Shown here: positions 18,721 to 28,401 of the stretch, in pieces
Position numbering within the stretch: the first letter of the stretch is position 1
Layout: every line of letters begins with the position of its first letter
Notes under the pieces: generated by a model
Told to the model about the DNA's origin: nothing
The model's database searches: none
Seen by the model: only the letters and a program-made list of their open reading frames with translations
Position numbers and translations under genes: made by a program
Source of the DNA: Litoreibacter roseus
Lineage (GTDB): Bacteria; Pseudomonadota; Alphaproteobacteria; Rhodobacterales; Rhodobacteraceae
DNA length: 64,000 nt
NCBI RefSeq assembly: GCF_009811795.1
Contig: NZ_BLJE01000005.1
Location: 163,938-227,937, forward strand
Direction: 5' to 3'

Positions 18721-19437
18721 CTACAGTGGATCTGGAAGATCAAACTGGATTGTGTGAGCGCAGAGCCGGACGACACCAGATCCCAGCGCGCCGGTTGCCG
18801 CCGTAATCCGCAATGGCGTATCCTCGTAGTAAGCGACCGGCTGACCGGTTACCCCCTTTAAAAATGCCCCGGTATCAACACCATATCCTGAACCATACCG
18901 TGTCTCAGCGCCGTCCACACCAAGGGACCAATCCGTCGCATCGCCATCGAAGCCCGACAACACTCGTCCGGTGACAGCAAGGACTGAACATCCCGCCGGA
19001 ATGAGCGGTGTCGTCTCAGAAACCGCGGGAGCAGCAGAAAATACGTGATCAATCTCTATCACTTCCGTCCGCGTCGCCGCCCCGCCGCGCGACAGTGAAA
19101 GAATGTTTGATCGCCATGATGTGCCATCGAAGGTGACCTTTACGGCTTCGTCCTGAATAAAGACGCTCCATCCGATCTGCGGGGATAGGAACTCCCAGCC
19201 ACCATTCAGAAAAACGGCCAGCAGGCTGGTTTGCCCCAACCAATCTTCGGCCGCGCCATCAGCCACAAGGTATGTATCGCCATCCTGCGCCGCGCTTGGT
19301 GGATTGGTAATCGATCGACTGATCGCACTCAGATGAAGCGCCGCATCAATACGTGCGAGCGCTTCGTTCATGGTTACGTGTTTTTGGGCCTGCGCCGCGG
19401 CGATGAGCGGTAGCTTCAAATGCGTTGTGTTAGTCAT
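18721..19437 (-). CDS. DUF2793 protein, GTA-associated
   Basis: A 238-residue protein whose first ~100 residues match the DUF2793 pattern (LPLIAAAQAQKHVTMNEALARIDA and DGDTYLVADGAAEDW). This is found next to GTA clusters and in phage tail or appendage genes. The C-terminal half is beta-rich and Gly/Thr-rich, as in fibre or receptor-binding domains. It overlaps the end of g15 by 8 nt, so it is the last gene of the GTA operon. A surface-binding role is inference. Confidence 0.75.
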   Translation of the reverse strand: MTNTTHLKLPLIAAAQAQKHVTMNEALARIDAALHLSAISRSITNPPSAAQDGDTYLVADGAAEDWLGQTSLLAVFLNGGWEFLSPQIGWSVFIQDEAVKVTFDGTSWRSNILSLSRGGAATRTEVIEIDHVFSAAPAVSETTPLIPAGCSVLAVTGRVLSGFDGDATDWSLGVDGAETRYGSGYGVDTGAFLKGVTGQPVAYYEDTPLRITAATGALGSGVVRLCAHTIQFDLPDPL

Positions 19438-22400
19438 TAATCTCTATCCTTGCGAAAACGCCGGGGCCAAAGCTTTGCGAAAGCTGAGCCACCTCAATTG
19501 AAAAATTTGATCCTGCCTGATCCGCAAAACGTTCAGCTGCGGAATAGGTCCATGCTGGGCTATTCAAAATCTCTTCGCGCAAGACGGTGCCGCTCTTGAT
19601 CACGCGCAGCAGATAAGCCTCTGTATCCTCGGCAAGAGGCACCTCCACAGAAAGCCAACTGTCCCCATCATATCTGGTCCGTCTTATCCAGCTAACGTCC
19701 AAATCGTCTGATACGCGACGCGCTTTCAGATGTACCGGTGCATAGGGTCGCAAACCGATACCAGAGAACTCTTCCACGAAGTACCGAAACGACGGATCGT
19801 CGTAGGGTTTCGTCCCCGGTCCGACACGAAAGTGTCGCTCCAATCCTCGCGCGGACCTGTCCATAACGATTTGCTGTGGTGCGCCGTCGAGCAGAATAAA
19901 TCTGCTTCCTGTCGGCCAGCTTTCTTCGGCAAGATGTTCTGTACCAGCCTGACCGCGTAGGAGATTACGGAGCACATAGGTCTGAGGCGCCACCAGCTCC
20001 ACGTCAGAGAACTGCAAGACTTCCCAGTTAGACGTCGACCCATCCCCAAGCAATGCAACGTTCGCACCATTCAGAACAGCGCCCTTAGTCTCGGAGCGAA
20101 GAGCCCCGCGCGAGATCTGGACTGTAACGCTCCGCCGATCCCAAAGGTAAGATTTTGCCGCGCCAAGATCAGTTTGTGTGATACCCAAGACGGACGGGTT
20201 CTGAACACTCGTATTAAGTTGGTAGTCCGTATCTTGCGCACTGCTGTAAACAGCTGCCGCACCGTTCCATGGATCACTTGTGACCGCGATGTAAGGAGCA
20301 TGTGGGACTTCATCGCCTTTAAGAAGCGGCAGGTCCATGAATTGCGTGGTGACAGGTATGACAGATGCAAACGGCTTAAGGACCGGCGGCTCTTCGACGC
20401 CAAGACCCGGAATATATACATGCGGCTCGACCCGTACGGCTTCGACATACCTCCCGCCCCGATCCTCGACCCTGTCTACACGATAGAGTGCTTTAGTTCC
20501 GTTTTTCTCTTGGATGTATGCAAGATCGCCTGCGTGAACCTCTCCTCGAGAAGGCGGAAGAGCGAACCGCACCCCGTCCCGCGCGACGCGGGCCTCGGAC
20601 AACCAGCGCTCAGTTATTGCTTTCGCCTCCGCATCCGTGAGAGCGATAGCAATATCGTTTTGGGTAGCGTCCGCCGTTGCGGAGTCGGGAAATTCGGACT
20701 TTGCAACTCGCGCTGCAAACTCACCTTCGGCTTCGGTATACCCCAGGCGAACTTCACCTGCGACCTCTGCCGCAGGCGCTCTCGTCTGCTCGAATACGGG
20801 ATCACCGCTGTCATCCAAAACAAGTTGGTCCGAAGAGACGTCGAAGTCCTTGGCCAGCTGACGATTGCGGAAGATGATTTTTCCGCCACGCTCGACTGCA
20901 TCAAAACCATGCGACAACATGAGCGACTGGATTGATGCTCGACCTGTTTCAACATCGCCCAATGCGAAACCACGCACCACGCCATGCAGATCACGAACAT
21001 CATAGTCTACGAGACCGGCGGCCTCACAGATTTCGGCCACCACAAATGCCAAGGGCTGGACAGCCGTTCGCCCGGTCAACCAATGCCCCTTGAGATGGTT
21101 TTCTCCATCGCTCCAGACGTTCAGCTTGGCCGGAAATTCAGGCCAAGGCCGTGCATCCCATGCCCAGACAAATGCCTTCGACATGTCGACCATCTCTGCG
21201 CCATAGACATCTGAGACCGGATTATTTTCAAGCTGATTAAAGTGGTAGGTGTATGCCCGGATGTACTGCCCTTGAATATAATCGTCACGCGCACCCGTTG
21301 AAAAATACGGCAATGCGCTTTCACTCGATTTGGGGTCCAGAAACTTGTTCGGTTGATTGGTACCCTTATCGATCGCCGCACAACCGAGTTCCGTAAACCA
21401 GATCGGTTTGGACTGCGGAATCCATGGGGATGGCGTAGCCTGGCGCACGCCATCAATGCGATCGTGGTGCGGTTGCGACCACCAACTTTTCAAATCCTTG
21501 TAGCGATAGACCCAAGGCTCTCCGTGTGCGCCGTCTTCAATCGGAACGCGGATCTGTTCCTTGCGCGATGCCTCGTCGGGATAGAACCAGTCATAGCCCT
21601 CACCACCTGCGATGTTTCCGCTGAGGTAATCCAGGTCGTAGAGCGTGCCCGCATCCGCATCGAGATGATCGGGGTCATCGCGCCAGTCAGAGATCGGCAT
21701 GTAGTTATCGATGCCGACATAGTCGATCGCATCATCAGCCCAAAGGCTATCAAGATGAAAACGGACATCGCCAGATCCGTCATCCGGCCGGTAGCCGAAG
21801 TACTCAGACCAGTCCGCAGCGTAACCGATTTTCGTTCCAGACCCTAGAATATCCTTCACTTCGCGGGCTAGAAGCCGCAGCGCGTTCACAGCAGGAAATT
21901 CCCCCGTCGCATCCCGTATCTGAGTAAACGCGCGCATTTCCGACCCAACGCAGAACGCCTTTACTCCACCCGCTGCCTTGCACAGATGCGCATAGTGCAG
22001 GATGAATCTTCGGTAGCTCCACTCATTTGGACCGCTATAGCGAACAGTAGATCCAACGATCTTAAAGTGACGCGGTTCGGCGGTCCCCATGAAAGCGGCC
22101 ACTTCTTCCGCCGCAGCTTCGGTCTTGTCCTCTGATGCGCTCGTGATACGCCCTCGCCAAGGCAGTGGCGGTTGAGTTGGGGCGCCGTTCCAGGGGTTGG
22201 TCAGCGTGTTACCTTCGAGGATCTCCATCAGAATGAAGGGGTAAAACATCACATCCTGACCAGCGACCTTCAGCGCCTGAATGGCTTGTACGACGGAAGC
22301 ATCGGTTGGTGTTCCACCATATACCGGACGACCGTCGACCCGTTTGACGACCTCAGCCTGATTGCGGCGGATGCCGGCCACCTCCCAAGTCATGGATGCC

Positions 22401-23362
22401 GAGCCTATGTAGGCGCTCCCAAGTGTCTTTGAATCTCTAGGTCCGTTTTCGACCTTCGGAAGTACGCGACAACTGCCAGCACGCAGATCATCACCGAACC
22501 AGCTGACAACCAGAGAAGTCGCTTTGCAGTTAGGCAACTCACCATTCAGAGCCTCGAGAGATGAAGCAAAATCAGTTTTTCCTGAAGCGGAGTTGACGTT
22601 CATAACTACGTCGTTGCCGTATTTATTGGTCTTATAAACTGGCTTTGTGGCCAGCGCGTATTCTCCGGTCCCGGGCATCAATGCAACGCCCCTTACCGCG
22701 TCCGACATCGCTGGTGCTTGCGAGACATTGTCGGCGACCGCCGGTCGTACAACTTCGAAAGCGAACTGCGGCACACGGTTTCCAAAAGGGCCAAGTTCGA
22801 GATCCTCGAACACGACATAAGAAAGTCCCCGATAGGCGGGAACATTGCTAGAGCCTTCAATTGCGCTGATCACAGGATCAGGCAACTGATCCTGCTTTCC
22901 CTTGTAAACCCGCATATTCAGGCCGCGCTGCGACACAAGTGAGCCGTCCGCCCAGATCCGGCCAACCCGCGTGATCTCCCCGTCTGCAACAGCAACAGCC
23001 AAATTGATCTTGTACTTGTATTCTTTGGTCGAAGGTCCTTTCGGAGCCCCCTTTCCGCCGCTTGACTCCGTAACGATGACTTCCTCGGTATACTGCGACG
23101 ACCAGATCACGTTGCCAGCGGTCCGCATACGACCGTAGACGCGGGGGACACCACCGCCCTCACTCGCCCCCATCAGCCGCAGTCGGTCAGTCCGTCCGAC
23201 CTCAACCGTTTCCGATCCGGCTCCCATCAATCGTGCATCAATAACACGTCCGATCGTTGCACCAACTGCGCGCCCGATGACGGCGGATGAAATACCAAGC
23301 AGGCCGCCACCAAGCGCACCGCCAGCGGCGCCGCCAGCTGCAGAAAGTAAAATCGTGGCCAT
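19430..23362 (-). CDS. GTA g15, tail-tip megatron protein
   Basis: Very large (1310-residue) baseplate/tail-tip protein, the counterpart of Rhodobacter capsulatus GTA g15. The N-terminus is a Gly/Ala-rich hydrophobic stretch (SAAGGAAGGALGGGLLG). A TIM-barrel glycoside-hydrolase-like domain occupies the middle (~400-800; FCVGSEMRAFTQIRD, YVGIDNYMPISDW, ELGCAAIDKGTNQPNKF). Phage-tail-like and fibronectin-like regions follow. It forms the distal spike that meets and locally digests the cell surface. Its start overlaps the g14 stop and its end overlaps the DUF2793 start. Confidence 0.92.
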   Translation of the reverse strand: MATILLSAAGGAAGGALGGGLLGISSAVIGRAVGATIGRVIDARLMGAGSETVEVGRTDRLRLMGASEGGGVPRVYGRMRTAGNVIWSSQYTEEVIVTESSGGKGAPKGPSTKEYKYKINLAVAVADGEITRVGRIWADGSLVSQRGLNMRVYKGKQDQLPDPVISAIEGSSNVPAYRGLSYVVFEDLELGPFGNRVPQFAFEVVRPAVADNVSQAPAMSDAVRGVALMPGTGEYALATKPVYKTNKYGNDVVMNVNSASGKTDFASSLEALNGELPNCKATSLVVSWFGDDLRAGSCRVLPKVENGPRDSKTLGSAYIGSASMTWEVAGIRRNQAEVVKRVDGRPVYGGTPTDASVVQAIQALKVAGQDVMFYPFILMEILEGNTLTNPWNGAPTQPPLPWRGRITSASEDKTEAAAEEVAAFMGTAEPRHFKIVGSTVRYSGPNEWSYRRFILHYAHLCKAAGGVKAFCVGSEMRAFTQIRDATGEFPAVNALRLLAREVKDILGSGTKIGYAADWSEYFGYRPDDGSGDVRFHLDSLWADDAIDYVGIDNYMPISDWRDDPDHLDADAGTLYDLDYLSGNIAGGEGYDWFYPDEASRKEQIRVPIEDGAHGEPWVYRYKDLKSWWSQPHHDRIDGVRQATPSPWIPQSKPIWFTELGCAAIDKGTNQPNKFLDPKSSESALPYFSTGARDDYIQGQYIRAYTYHFNQLENNPVSDVYGAEMVDMSKAFVWAWDARPWPEFPAKLNVWSDGENHLKGHWLTGRTAVQPLAFVVAEICEAAGLVDYDVRDLHGVVRGFALGDVETGRASIQSLMLSHGFDAVERGGKIIFRNRQLAKDFDVSSDQLVLDDSGDPVFEQTRAPAAEVAGEVRLGYTEAEGEFAARVAKSEFPDSATADATQNDIAIALTDAEAKAITERWLSEARVARDGVRFALPPSRGEVHAGDLAYIQEKNGTKALYRVDRVEDRGGRYVEAVRVEPHVYIPGLGVEEPPVLKPFASVIPVTTQFMDLPLLKGDEVPHAPYIAVTSDPWNGAAAVYSSAQDTDYQLNTSVQNPSVLGITQTDLGAAKSYLWDRRSVTVQISRGALRSETKGAVLNGANVALLGDGSTSNWEVLQFSDVELVAPQTYVLRNLLRGQAGTEHLAEESWPTGSRFILLDGAPQQIVMDRSARGLERHFRVGPGTKPYDDPSFRYFVEEFSGIGLRPYAPVHLKARRVSDDLDVSWIRRTRYDGDSWLSVEVPLAEDTEAYLLRVIKSGTVLREEILNSPAWTYSAAERFADQAGSNFSIEVAQLSQSFGPGVFARIEIND

Positions 23363-23823
23363 CAGTTTTGGCTCCCCGTGACATCAGATATCTCTGGAAA
23401 GGCGAAGCAGGCGACGAGCCTGTGCGCCCAAGGCTCAGAGAAGGGCGACTCGACAACCCCGTATTTTGAATAGGAATGGATGAATGTACCCGGCGAGACC
23501 GAGCTCAGTATACCAACGTGCTTGGCAACGGACCCCTCTCTCATCCGAAAGAGCAATACGTCACCCGCTGCGATATCACCCATCGGTTTGGAGATCATGT
23601 GACGCTCGGCACCGTCCCAAAGTGTTTCTTCACCCTGCGGTTCGGACCAATCTGGCGTGTAAGTAGGTATATCTTGTGGTTCCCGGCCATAAAGCGCCCG
23701 CCAAACACCCCTAAGCAATCCCAGGCAATCCGCACCGGCCTGGCAGCAGGAGGCCTGATGACGGTATGGTGTACCAAGCCAAAGGCGGGCCTCTGCGAGC
23801 GCATCGTCAACCAGCGCGCTCAT
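23362..23823 (-). CDS. GTA g14, NlpC/P60 peptidase
   Basis: A 153-residue cell-wall peptidase of the tail tip. Catalytic Cys lies in GADCLGLLRGVW and the His in AKHVGILSS, the NlpC/P60 pattern with a later His (FIHSY) as third residue. In the R. capsulatus particle this protein cleaves peptidoglycan during DNA entry. It overlaps g13 by 4 nt at its start and g15 at its end. Confidence 0.92.
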   Translation of the reverse strand: MSALVDDALAEARLWLGTPYRHQASCCQAGADCLGLLRGVWRALYGREPQDIPTYTPDWSEPQGEETLWDGAERHMISKPMGDIAAGDVLLFRMREGSVAKHVGILSSVSPGTFIHSYSKYGVVESPFSEPWAHRLVACFAFPEISDVTGSQN

Positions 23824-24698
23824 TTAAAAAGGCTCCCGCCACGGTTGCGACCGTCGTCTTGTGGATATGCCATCAGCCAATCTTCACCGGGTATATGAGG
23901 AAATCCGCGGAAATTGATGACGTTGGCAAACTTCGTACGACAAGTGGCCAGACGTTTGTCACAGCCAACTTGAAGCCTGATTAGATCCCCTGATTGGATG
24001 GGTTCCTTGATCTCTTCCCAGAGCTCGATAATCCGTTGCCCGTCATCACCGTCGCGGTCATTTTTGATTGCGCCGACCAGCCCTTTGGCTGCGCCATCCA
24101 AGACCTCAAACCTGCCACGTTCGAACCAGCGCGGCGCATAAGCGTCCAACCCGATCAGTGTAAAAATCCGCGCGTCTTTGATCTCGCCTGCTGCAAGATC
24201 AATCCGGTACTTCGGCAGTGAGACATCAACCCCGCAAGCAGTATCGCCAAGTATAGCCTGACATGGCTTCTGGAAGACCTTGCCAACGGGCGTATTCAGC
24301 TTTTCCGACAAACCACGAAGTTCTGCGTGAAATGCGCCGTCCGACCTTTTCAGTTCCCCAATTGTCCCCGCGAAGCGCAATTCCCGCTCCTCAGGATTTC
24401 GCCAGTTCACCAACCATGACTTCACCTCGGCGCCGTCGAACCGACCAGCAGCAATATCGCGCTCGGTGATCGCCGCGTCCGAAAGCGCACCCACCGCTTC
24501 GCTGTTGTCCACGGCAAGTCCCGTGACCTGTTGCAACGCGCTCGCGGTGAGGCCCGTATCCGCTTTGAACATAATCTCGTCAAAGGACAGCAACCCGTCG
24601 TGATCTGTAAATCCAAAGACCCGCCCATCTTTTCGGGTAATCGACCAACACCGGCAAATCGTCGTCGTTCCCGTTTTCAAATGATCTTGGAGGCTCAT
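23820..24698 (-). CDS. GTA g13, DUF2163 tail hub protein
   Basis: A 292-residue hub protein of the DUF2163/BR0599 family. Conserved cysteines cluster in PCQAILGDTACG and VGCDKRLATCRTKFAN, and the C-terminal FRGFPHIPGEDWL is typical. The R. capsulatus hub binds an iron-sulphur cluster with such cysteines, so the same is likely here. It overlaps g12 at its start and g14 at its end by 4 nt each. Confidence 0.92.
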   Translation of the reverse strand: MSLQDHLKTGTTTICRCWSITRKDGRVFGFTDHDGLLSFDEIMFKADTGLTASALQQVTGLAVDNSEAVGALSDAAITERDIAAGRFDGAEVKSWLVNWRNPEERELRFAGTIGELKRSDGAFHAELRGLSEKLNTPVGKVFQKPCQAILGDTACGVDVSLPKYRIDLAAGEIKDARIFTLIGLDAYAPRWFERGRFEVLDGAAKGLVGAIKNDRDGDDGQRIIELWEEIKEPIQSGDLIRLQVGCDKRLATCRTKFANVINFRGFPHIPGEDWLMAYPQDDGRNRGGSLFK

Positions 24699-25327
24699 AC
24701 GCGCACCTCGAGAACCGGAATATTCGGGACATCACCCGCCTGAAAACTCGCGACGCTGGTCTGAATCGTATCAACGGTAAATCTAACAGGAACGTCGAAC
24801 TCGTAACCCGCAGTCACACGCTCCCCGGGGGCCGGGGCCTCGTTTAACGTGACAAGACCAGTGACCGGGTCACAGATCCAGTCGTCACCTTCGGAAAGTT
24901 CTGTGCCGTCTCGACCAACCTTGATGCTATTCTCAACGGGCTTTGCGACCGGACGCTGATAGCTGTGAGGACCAGAGACGTAGTTTTTAACCAACTGAAA
25001 CTTAGTCGTTGTCCCGTCCCCTTCTGCCAACAATTGATCGTCGCAGGTCACAGCACCAGAGGCACGGCAGGACCTGTAATCCGACCAGTCCTTCCAGCGA
25101 AATCCGTAAAGCTGTCCCTGACGCGCCTCAAAAAAAGCGATCATTGCCTCAACATCATCAAGTGATCGCATCCCGACCCCGGCATCGTAGCGACGGCGAG
25201 AATGTTGCCAGGGCGTGTTCCGCTCTTCGAACCCGTTTGCCAGCGTAACCACCTCGGTCCGCCGCTCAGGCCCGCCAAGCGAGCCAAAAGAGAGAGCGGT
25301 CGGGAACCGCACTTCATGAAAATCCAT
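24695..25327 (-). CDS. GTA g12, DUF2460 distal tail protein
   Basis: A 210-residue distal tail protein (TIGR02217/DUF2460 type). The N-terminus MDFHEVRFPTALSFGS and the VVTLANGFEERNTPW segment are family marks. It forms the ring joining tail tube and hub. Ribosome site GGAGGAAG precedes the ATG. It follows g11 by 26 nt. Confidence 0.92.
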   Translation of the reverse strand: MDFHEVRFPTALSFGSLGGPERRTEVVTLANGFEERNTPWQHSRRRYDAGVGMRSLDDVEAMIAFFEARQGQLYGFRWKDWSDYRSCRASGAVTCDDQLLAEGDGTTTKFQLVKNYVSGPHSYQRPVAKPVENSIKVGRDGTELSEGDDWICDPVTGLVTLNEAPAPGERVTAGYEFDVPVRFTVDTIQTSVASFQAGDVPNIPVLEVRV

Positions 25328-25353
25328 AAGTCTTCCTCCGGGATCGCGTAAAA

Positions 25354-26019
25354 TCAGCGGTTACGTTGACCACGAGACAGCGCGCGGCTCATCTGCGCGG
25401 CGATTTGGCTTTGCGATTTTTGAAAACCGGCAACGTCTGGCGTTGATACGTTCATGACGATTTGCACAGGACGCCCGCCGCCACCGGCAGCCTGGACCCC
25501 CAACTTTCCATCGGCGCCGCGGGTCAACGGCATAATGGCCTCCGGTCCAGCCTCGCCCATCAAACCCACGCCCCCTCGCATTGGGAAATTTGTAGGGCCA
25601 GAAACGACGCCACCTTTTGCAAATGCGGTAACCCGGCCTTGACTGAAAGCGCCGCCATTTTCGAAAGGCAGAATACCTGAAACGATGCCATTCACACCGT
25701 TGGCAATCGCATCACCCAGACCGCGCTGGACCGGTTTCACCGCACTGTTGTAAGCAGCGTTTGCCATGCTTTCGCCGACCGTACGCAGAGCGTCGGATAA
25801 TTTGATGCCGTCGAAGACCAAACCGTCAAACGCTTTACGAAGCCCGCCTCCAATCGACAACGAGAGCGATGCGACCTCTTTCGAAGTATAGAGCATTGTA
25901 GACCGCATCGAGGCGAGTTCCGCCTCAAAGGTGTTAACAACGACCTCGGCACCCCCGAGAGAAGTTTCGAGGCCATCGATTTGAGCCTCCAAGCCGTCAA
26001 GATCATCCAAAATCGCCAT
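25354..26019 (-). CDS. GTA g11, short tail tape measure protein
   Basis: A 221-residue tape measure protein. The N-terminal ~60 residues are a coiled coil (DDLDGLEAQIDGLETSLGGAE), the middle is Gly-rich with GLGDAIANGVNGIVSG, and the C-terminal half carries PGPTNFPMRGG-like tape-measure motifs (GGVGLMGEAGPEAIMPLTRG). It is far shorter than in free siphophages, matching the short GTA tail. ATG at 26019 shares one base with the g10.1 stop (TGATG). Confidence 0.9.
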   Translation of the reverse strand: MAILDDLDGLEAQIDGLETSLGGAEVVVNTFEAELASMRSTMLYTSKEVASLSLSIGGGLRKAFDGLVFDGIKLSDALRTVGESMANAAYNSAVKPVQRGLGDAIANGVNGIVSGILPFENGGAFSQGRVTAFAKGGVVSGPTNFPMRGGVGLMGEAGPEAIMPLTRGADGKLGVQAAGGGGRPVQIVMNVSTPDVAGFQKSQSQIAAQMSRALSRGQRNR

Positions 26020-26225
26020 CACATTGACCTCTCTTTTGTGGAATAAAGTCGTTCAAGCTCAGCCAAGCGAGCGCGGTTGAGCGGTTTCTCGACGGCGTCG
26101 AGACCCAGAAAAAGCACAAGTTCAGCTGGCGTCAGGCGCCAGAACTCCCACGGTTTCAGGCCCGCATCCTGAACAGCAACCTTCAACAACGCAGGCCAGT
26201 CGAACCCGGGCGCCGAAATGCTCAA
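26019..26225 (-). CDS. GTA g10.1, tail assembly chaperone
   Basis: A 68-residue protein with LKPWEFWRLTPAELVLFLG, the signature of the small phage tail assembly chaperone encoded before the GTA tape measure. It is coupled by overlap to g10 (4 nt) and g11 (1 nt). In siphophages such proteins arise by frameshift from the preceding gene; here it is a separate frame. Confidence 0.85.
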   Translation of the reverse strand: MSISAPGFDWPALLKVAVQDAGLKPWEFWRLTPAELVLFLGLDAVEKPLNRARLAELERLYSTKERSM

Positions 26226-26539
26226 GTCTCACCCATCACGAATGCGCGGGCCAACAACTGTGCGGCGACCTTCGTGGCTTCCATCAAACCGCCTGTGATT
26301 TCAACGGAAAGCAGATCTTTCGCTGTTCCAGCCCAACCGCCCCCGCGCAGCCCGGCGACAATCAGCGCCAACACATCGCGGGTTGAAAATTTACCGGTCT
26401 CGAAACGCTCAATGAGATCAAGAACCGTTTCGTTATCCAACTCCCCCTCAAGCTCCGCGAGTGCACCGAGCGTGAGCTTGAGATCGTGCGGCTGTCCATC
26501 CAGCTGCAGCCGCACTTCGCCGCTCCAAGGATTTGCCAT
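26222..26539 (-). CDS. GTA g10, tail chaperone-like protein
   Basis: A 105-residue protein of the GTA-specific gp10 family (VRLQLDGQPHDLKLTLGALAELE). Its predicted beta hairpin followed by helices, with LLARAFVMGET at the C-terminus, fits a tail assembly chaperone partner. The start abuts the g9 stop and the end overlaps g10.1. Confidence 0.85.
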   Translation of the reverse strand: MANPWSGEVRLQLDGQPHDLKLTLGALAELEGELDNETVLDLIERFETGKFSTRDVLALIVAGLRGGGWAGTAKDLLSVEITGGLMEATKVAAQLLARAFVMGET

Positions 26540-26958
26540 CAGACTGAAAGCGGCTCAAAGTTCAAAACACCGCCCGATGCCATCGACATGTCATACGTCG
26601 CCTCGCCTTCGACGGATCCTGAATATTCAATCGATGTGATCTGAAAAGCTCCTCGAACGATACCAAAGTCAGGAATTACGATCTCGAAATTTGGCATTTC
26701 TCCGTCAAAGAAGATCTGACGCGCGCGCTCGTCTGTTGCGTCATCCCGGAACACGCCGGATCCCGACAGCGATGCGGACTTCACGCCGGCCCCTGCGAGC
26801 AATTCACGCCAGCCGCCCTGGGACTCCAGAGAGGTCACGTCAACCTGTTCGGCATTGAAGCTGATCTTGGTGGCACGCAGGCCAGCCAGAACTTCGTAAG
26901 TCCCATCCCCGGTCAGGTCGATTTTCAGCAGAAGGTCTTTACCCCGTTGAACCGTCAT
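26539..26958 (-). CDS. GTA g9, major tail protein
   Basis: Major tail tube protein of the TP901-1 type, 139 residues. The start TVQRGKDLLLKIDLTGDG, then the VDVTSLESQGGWRELL motif and the FQITSIEYSGSVEGEATYDMS segment, are typical. It polymerises in hexameric rings to form the tail tube. A terminator-like hairpin lies between g8 and this gene. Confidence 0.92.
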   Translation of the reverse strand: MTVQRGKDLLLKIDLTGDGTYEVLAGLRATKISFNAEQVDVTSLESQGGWRELLAGAGVKSASLSGSGVFRDDATDERARQIFFDGEMPNFEIVIPDFGIVRGAFQITSIEYSGSVEGEATYDMSMASGGVLNFEPLSV

Positions 26959-26976
26959 CTCGTATCTCCATATCTC

Positions 26977-27004
26977 AAAAAACAGCCTCCGGCGATGCCG
27001 GGGG
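26977..27004 (-). terminator. terminator-like hairpin between g8 and g9
   Basis: On the minus strand CCCCCGGC pairs with GCCGGAGG around ATC with one mismatch, and CTG then six T follow (plus-strand A at 26977-26982). It begins about 30 nt after the g8 stop and ends about 19 nt before g9. This is unexpected inside a structural operon. Confidence 0.55.
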
Positions 27005-27033
27005 TCCGCTCAAAATCTGTTGGTCAAATGTTT

Positions 27034-27444
27034 TCAGGCGTCATCAACGATGGCACGAAACGTGAGATCGACGCGGCGGCCCCCTCCGTTTTGAACGCGT
27101 GCGGCCCGCGCCTTGTAAAAGCGGCAGGTCACAAGACGACCCCGGGCCAGGTTCATGTCAGCATCAATCAGAATATCTGTGATACGTCCGGCGACCCGTT
27201 TCGCCACCGCAAATCCAGCGGTATCGCTCACGACGCTCAACGTGAATTCATGAAGAGCACCCGCACCCGAGGCGTCCGAGCGCGTTTTAACCGTTTCAGG
27301 ACCGATAGCGACGTAGAGCGGGGGAACGGCACCAGCGGGTTCAGCATCAAAGATCGAAGCCCCCACAAGCATTCCAAGCTCGGCATCTGTCGAAAGCGCA
27401 TTGTAGACAGCAGTCTGCAGCGCCTCGGAAATGGCATAGCTCAT
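27034..27444 (-). CDS. GTA g8, DUF3168 tail terminator
   Basis: A 136-residue DUF3168 protein, the tail terminator that caps the tail tube at the head interface. It contains ALQTAVYNALSTDAELGMLVG, the VPPLYVAIGPETV strand and LHEFTLSVVSDTAGFAVAKR. It overlaps g7 by 4 nt at its start. Confidence 0.9.
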   Translation of the reverse strand: MSYAISEALQTAVYNALSTDAELGMLVGASIFDAEPAGAVPPLYVAIGPETVKTRSDASGAGALHEFTLSVVSDTAGFAVAKRVAGRITDILIDADMNLARGRLVTCRFYKARAARVQNGGGRRVDLTFRAIVDDA

Positions 27445-27782
27445 CCCGCCACCTCTTCGATTGCAAAGCAGGTTAGATACCGCGCATCCCGATCATACTC
27501 GGTTACGCCAATGATCCGAAAAATGCGCGTCTCGTCCCGCAGCCGCTGTTCCGCTCTTGGCCGTGATGGCGCGCCAACCGGGGCGCCGCGAACCACGATC
27601 CGGTACGGCACCTGAGAAACGGTGACCTCTTGGCCAAAGCGTTCACGACCGCTTCCCGGCGTAATTTCGGCCCACAACTCGCCCACCGCATTCCAAGTCT
27701 CGGTAAAGCCACCCGCACCGTCAGAGACACGCATCGCGTCCTCCAAAACCAGCCTCCGGGTCAGGGAAATCGCCTTGCTCAT
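27441..27782 (-). CDS. GTA g7, head-tail adaptor (head closure)
   Basis: A 113-residue phage head-tail joining protein: RRLVLEDAMRVSDGAGGFTETW with VPYRIVVRGAPVGAPSRPRAEQR and the FRIIGVTEYDRDARYL core is the standard head-closure fold. Overlaps of 4 nt with both g6 and g8 show tight coupling. Confidence 0.9.
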   Translation of the reverse strand: MSKAISLTRRLVLEDAMRVSDGAGGFTETWNAVGELWAEITPGSGRERFGQEVTVSQVPYRIVVRGAPVGAPSRPRAEQRLRDETRIFRIIGVTEYDRDARYLTCFAIEEVAG

Positions 27783-28375
27783 GACCGGGCCTCAAAAATT
27801 CTGATGTTGCGATGAGGATCAAGCAGCGACATCACACCGAACGGCATGAGGCCACCGGCGCCGGATGTATCCCTCCGGTTTTCGTAGTAGTGCGCTGCCA
27901 GCATCAGAACCGCTTGACGCAGTTCCGATGGCACCGCGGACCAGTCAGCGCCGTAACCGGCGTCAAAAATGATCGTCGCTGATCCACCATTCGAGATAAC
28001 CGGCAGCGTAGAACTGTAGGCGAAAACTCTGGGTCTATGGGTGTCACGCTCGAGATCATAAGACCCAGCGTCGACTGTCGTTTCGGTTCCTGCACGATCC
28101 ATCAGCGAGATGGACTGAATTGCTGTTACCGGTGCAACCGGCAAGGGTTGCGATCCCGAGTGGGCCCAGCGCGTGATCGTCCACGAGACGCGACGCGACA
28201 GCATCATCTTGCCAATGCGCGCTTCGATCGCGCCGATCGCGGCTCTTAAAAAGCTTTCCAGCACTTCGTTTTGCAGCCCGTCATCGGAAAATCCAGTACC
28301 CAACCGCAGATGGGCCTTGAAGGCCTCGATTGGCAGATCTTCCGTAGGCGTTGAGGTCAACTCAACCAGCATCAT
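27779..28375 (-). CDS. GTA g6, head-tail connector
   Basis: A 198-residue head-tail connector (gp6-like adaptor). The N-terminal LPIEAFKAHLRLGTGFSDD and the RDTHRPRVFAYSS region followed by ELRQAVLMLAAHYYENR are family marks. It follows the capsid gene after an 87-nt gap with two strong hairpins. GGAGG lies ahead of the ATG. Confidence 0.88.
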   Translation of the reverse strand: MMLVELTSTPTEDLPIEAFKAHLRLGTGFSDDGLQNEVLESFLRAAIGAIEARIGKMMLSRRVSWTITRWAHSGSQPLPVAPVTAIQSISLMDRAGTETTVDAGSYDLERDTHRPRVFAYSSTLPVISNGGSATIIFDAGYGADWSAVPSELRQAVLMLAAHYYENRRDTSGAGGLMPFGVMSLLDPHRNIRIFEARS

Positions 28376-28401
28376 GTTCCACCTCCCCGAAAAGAGAACA
28401 C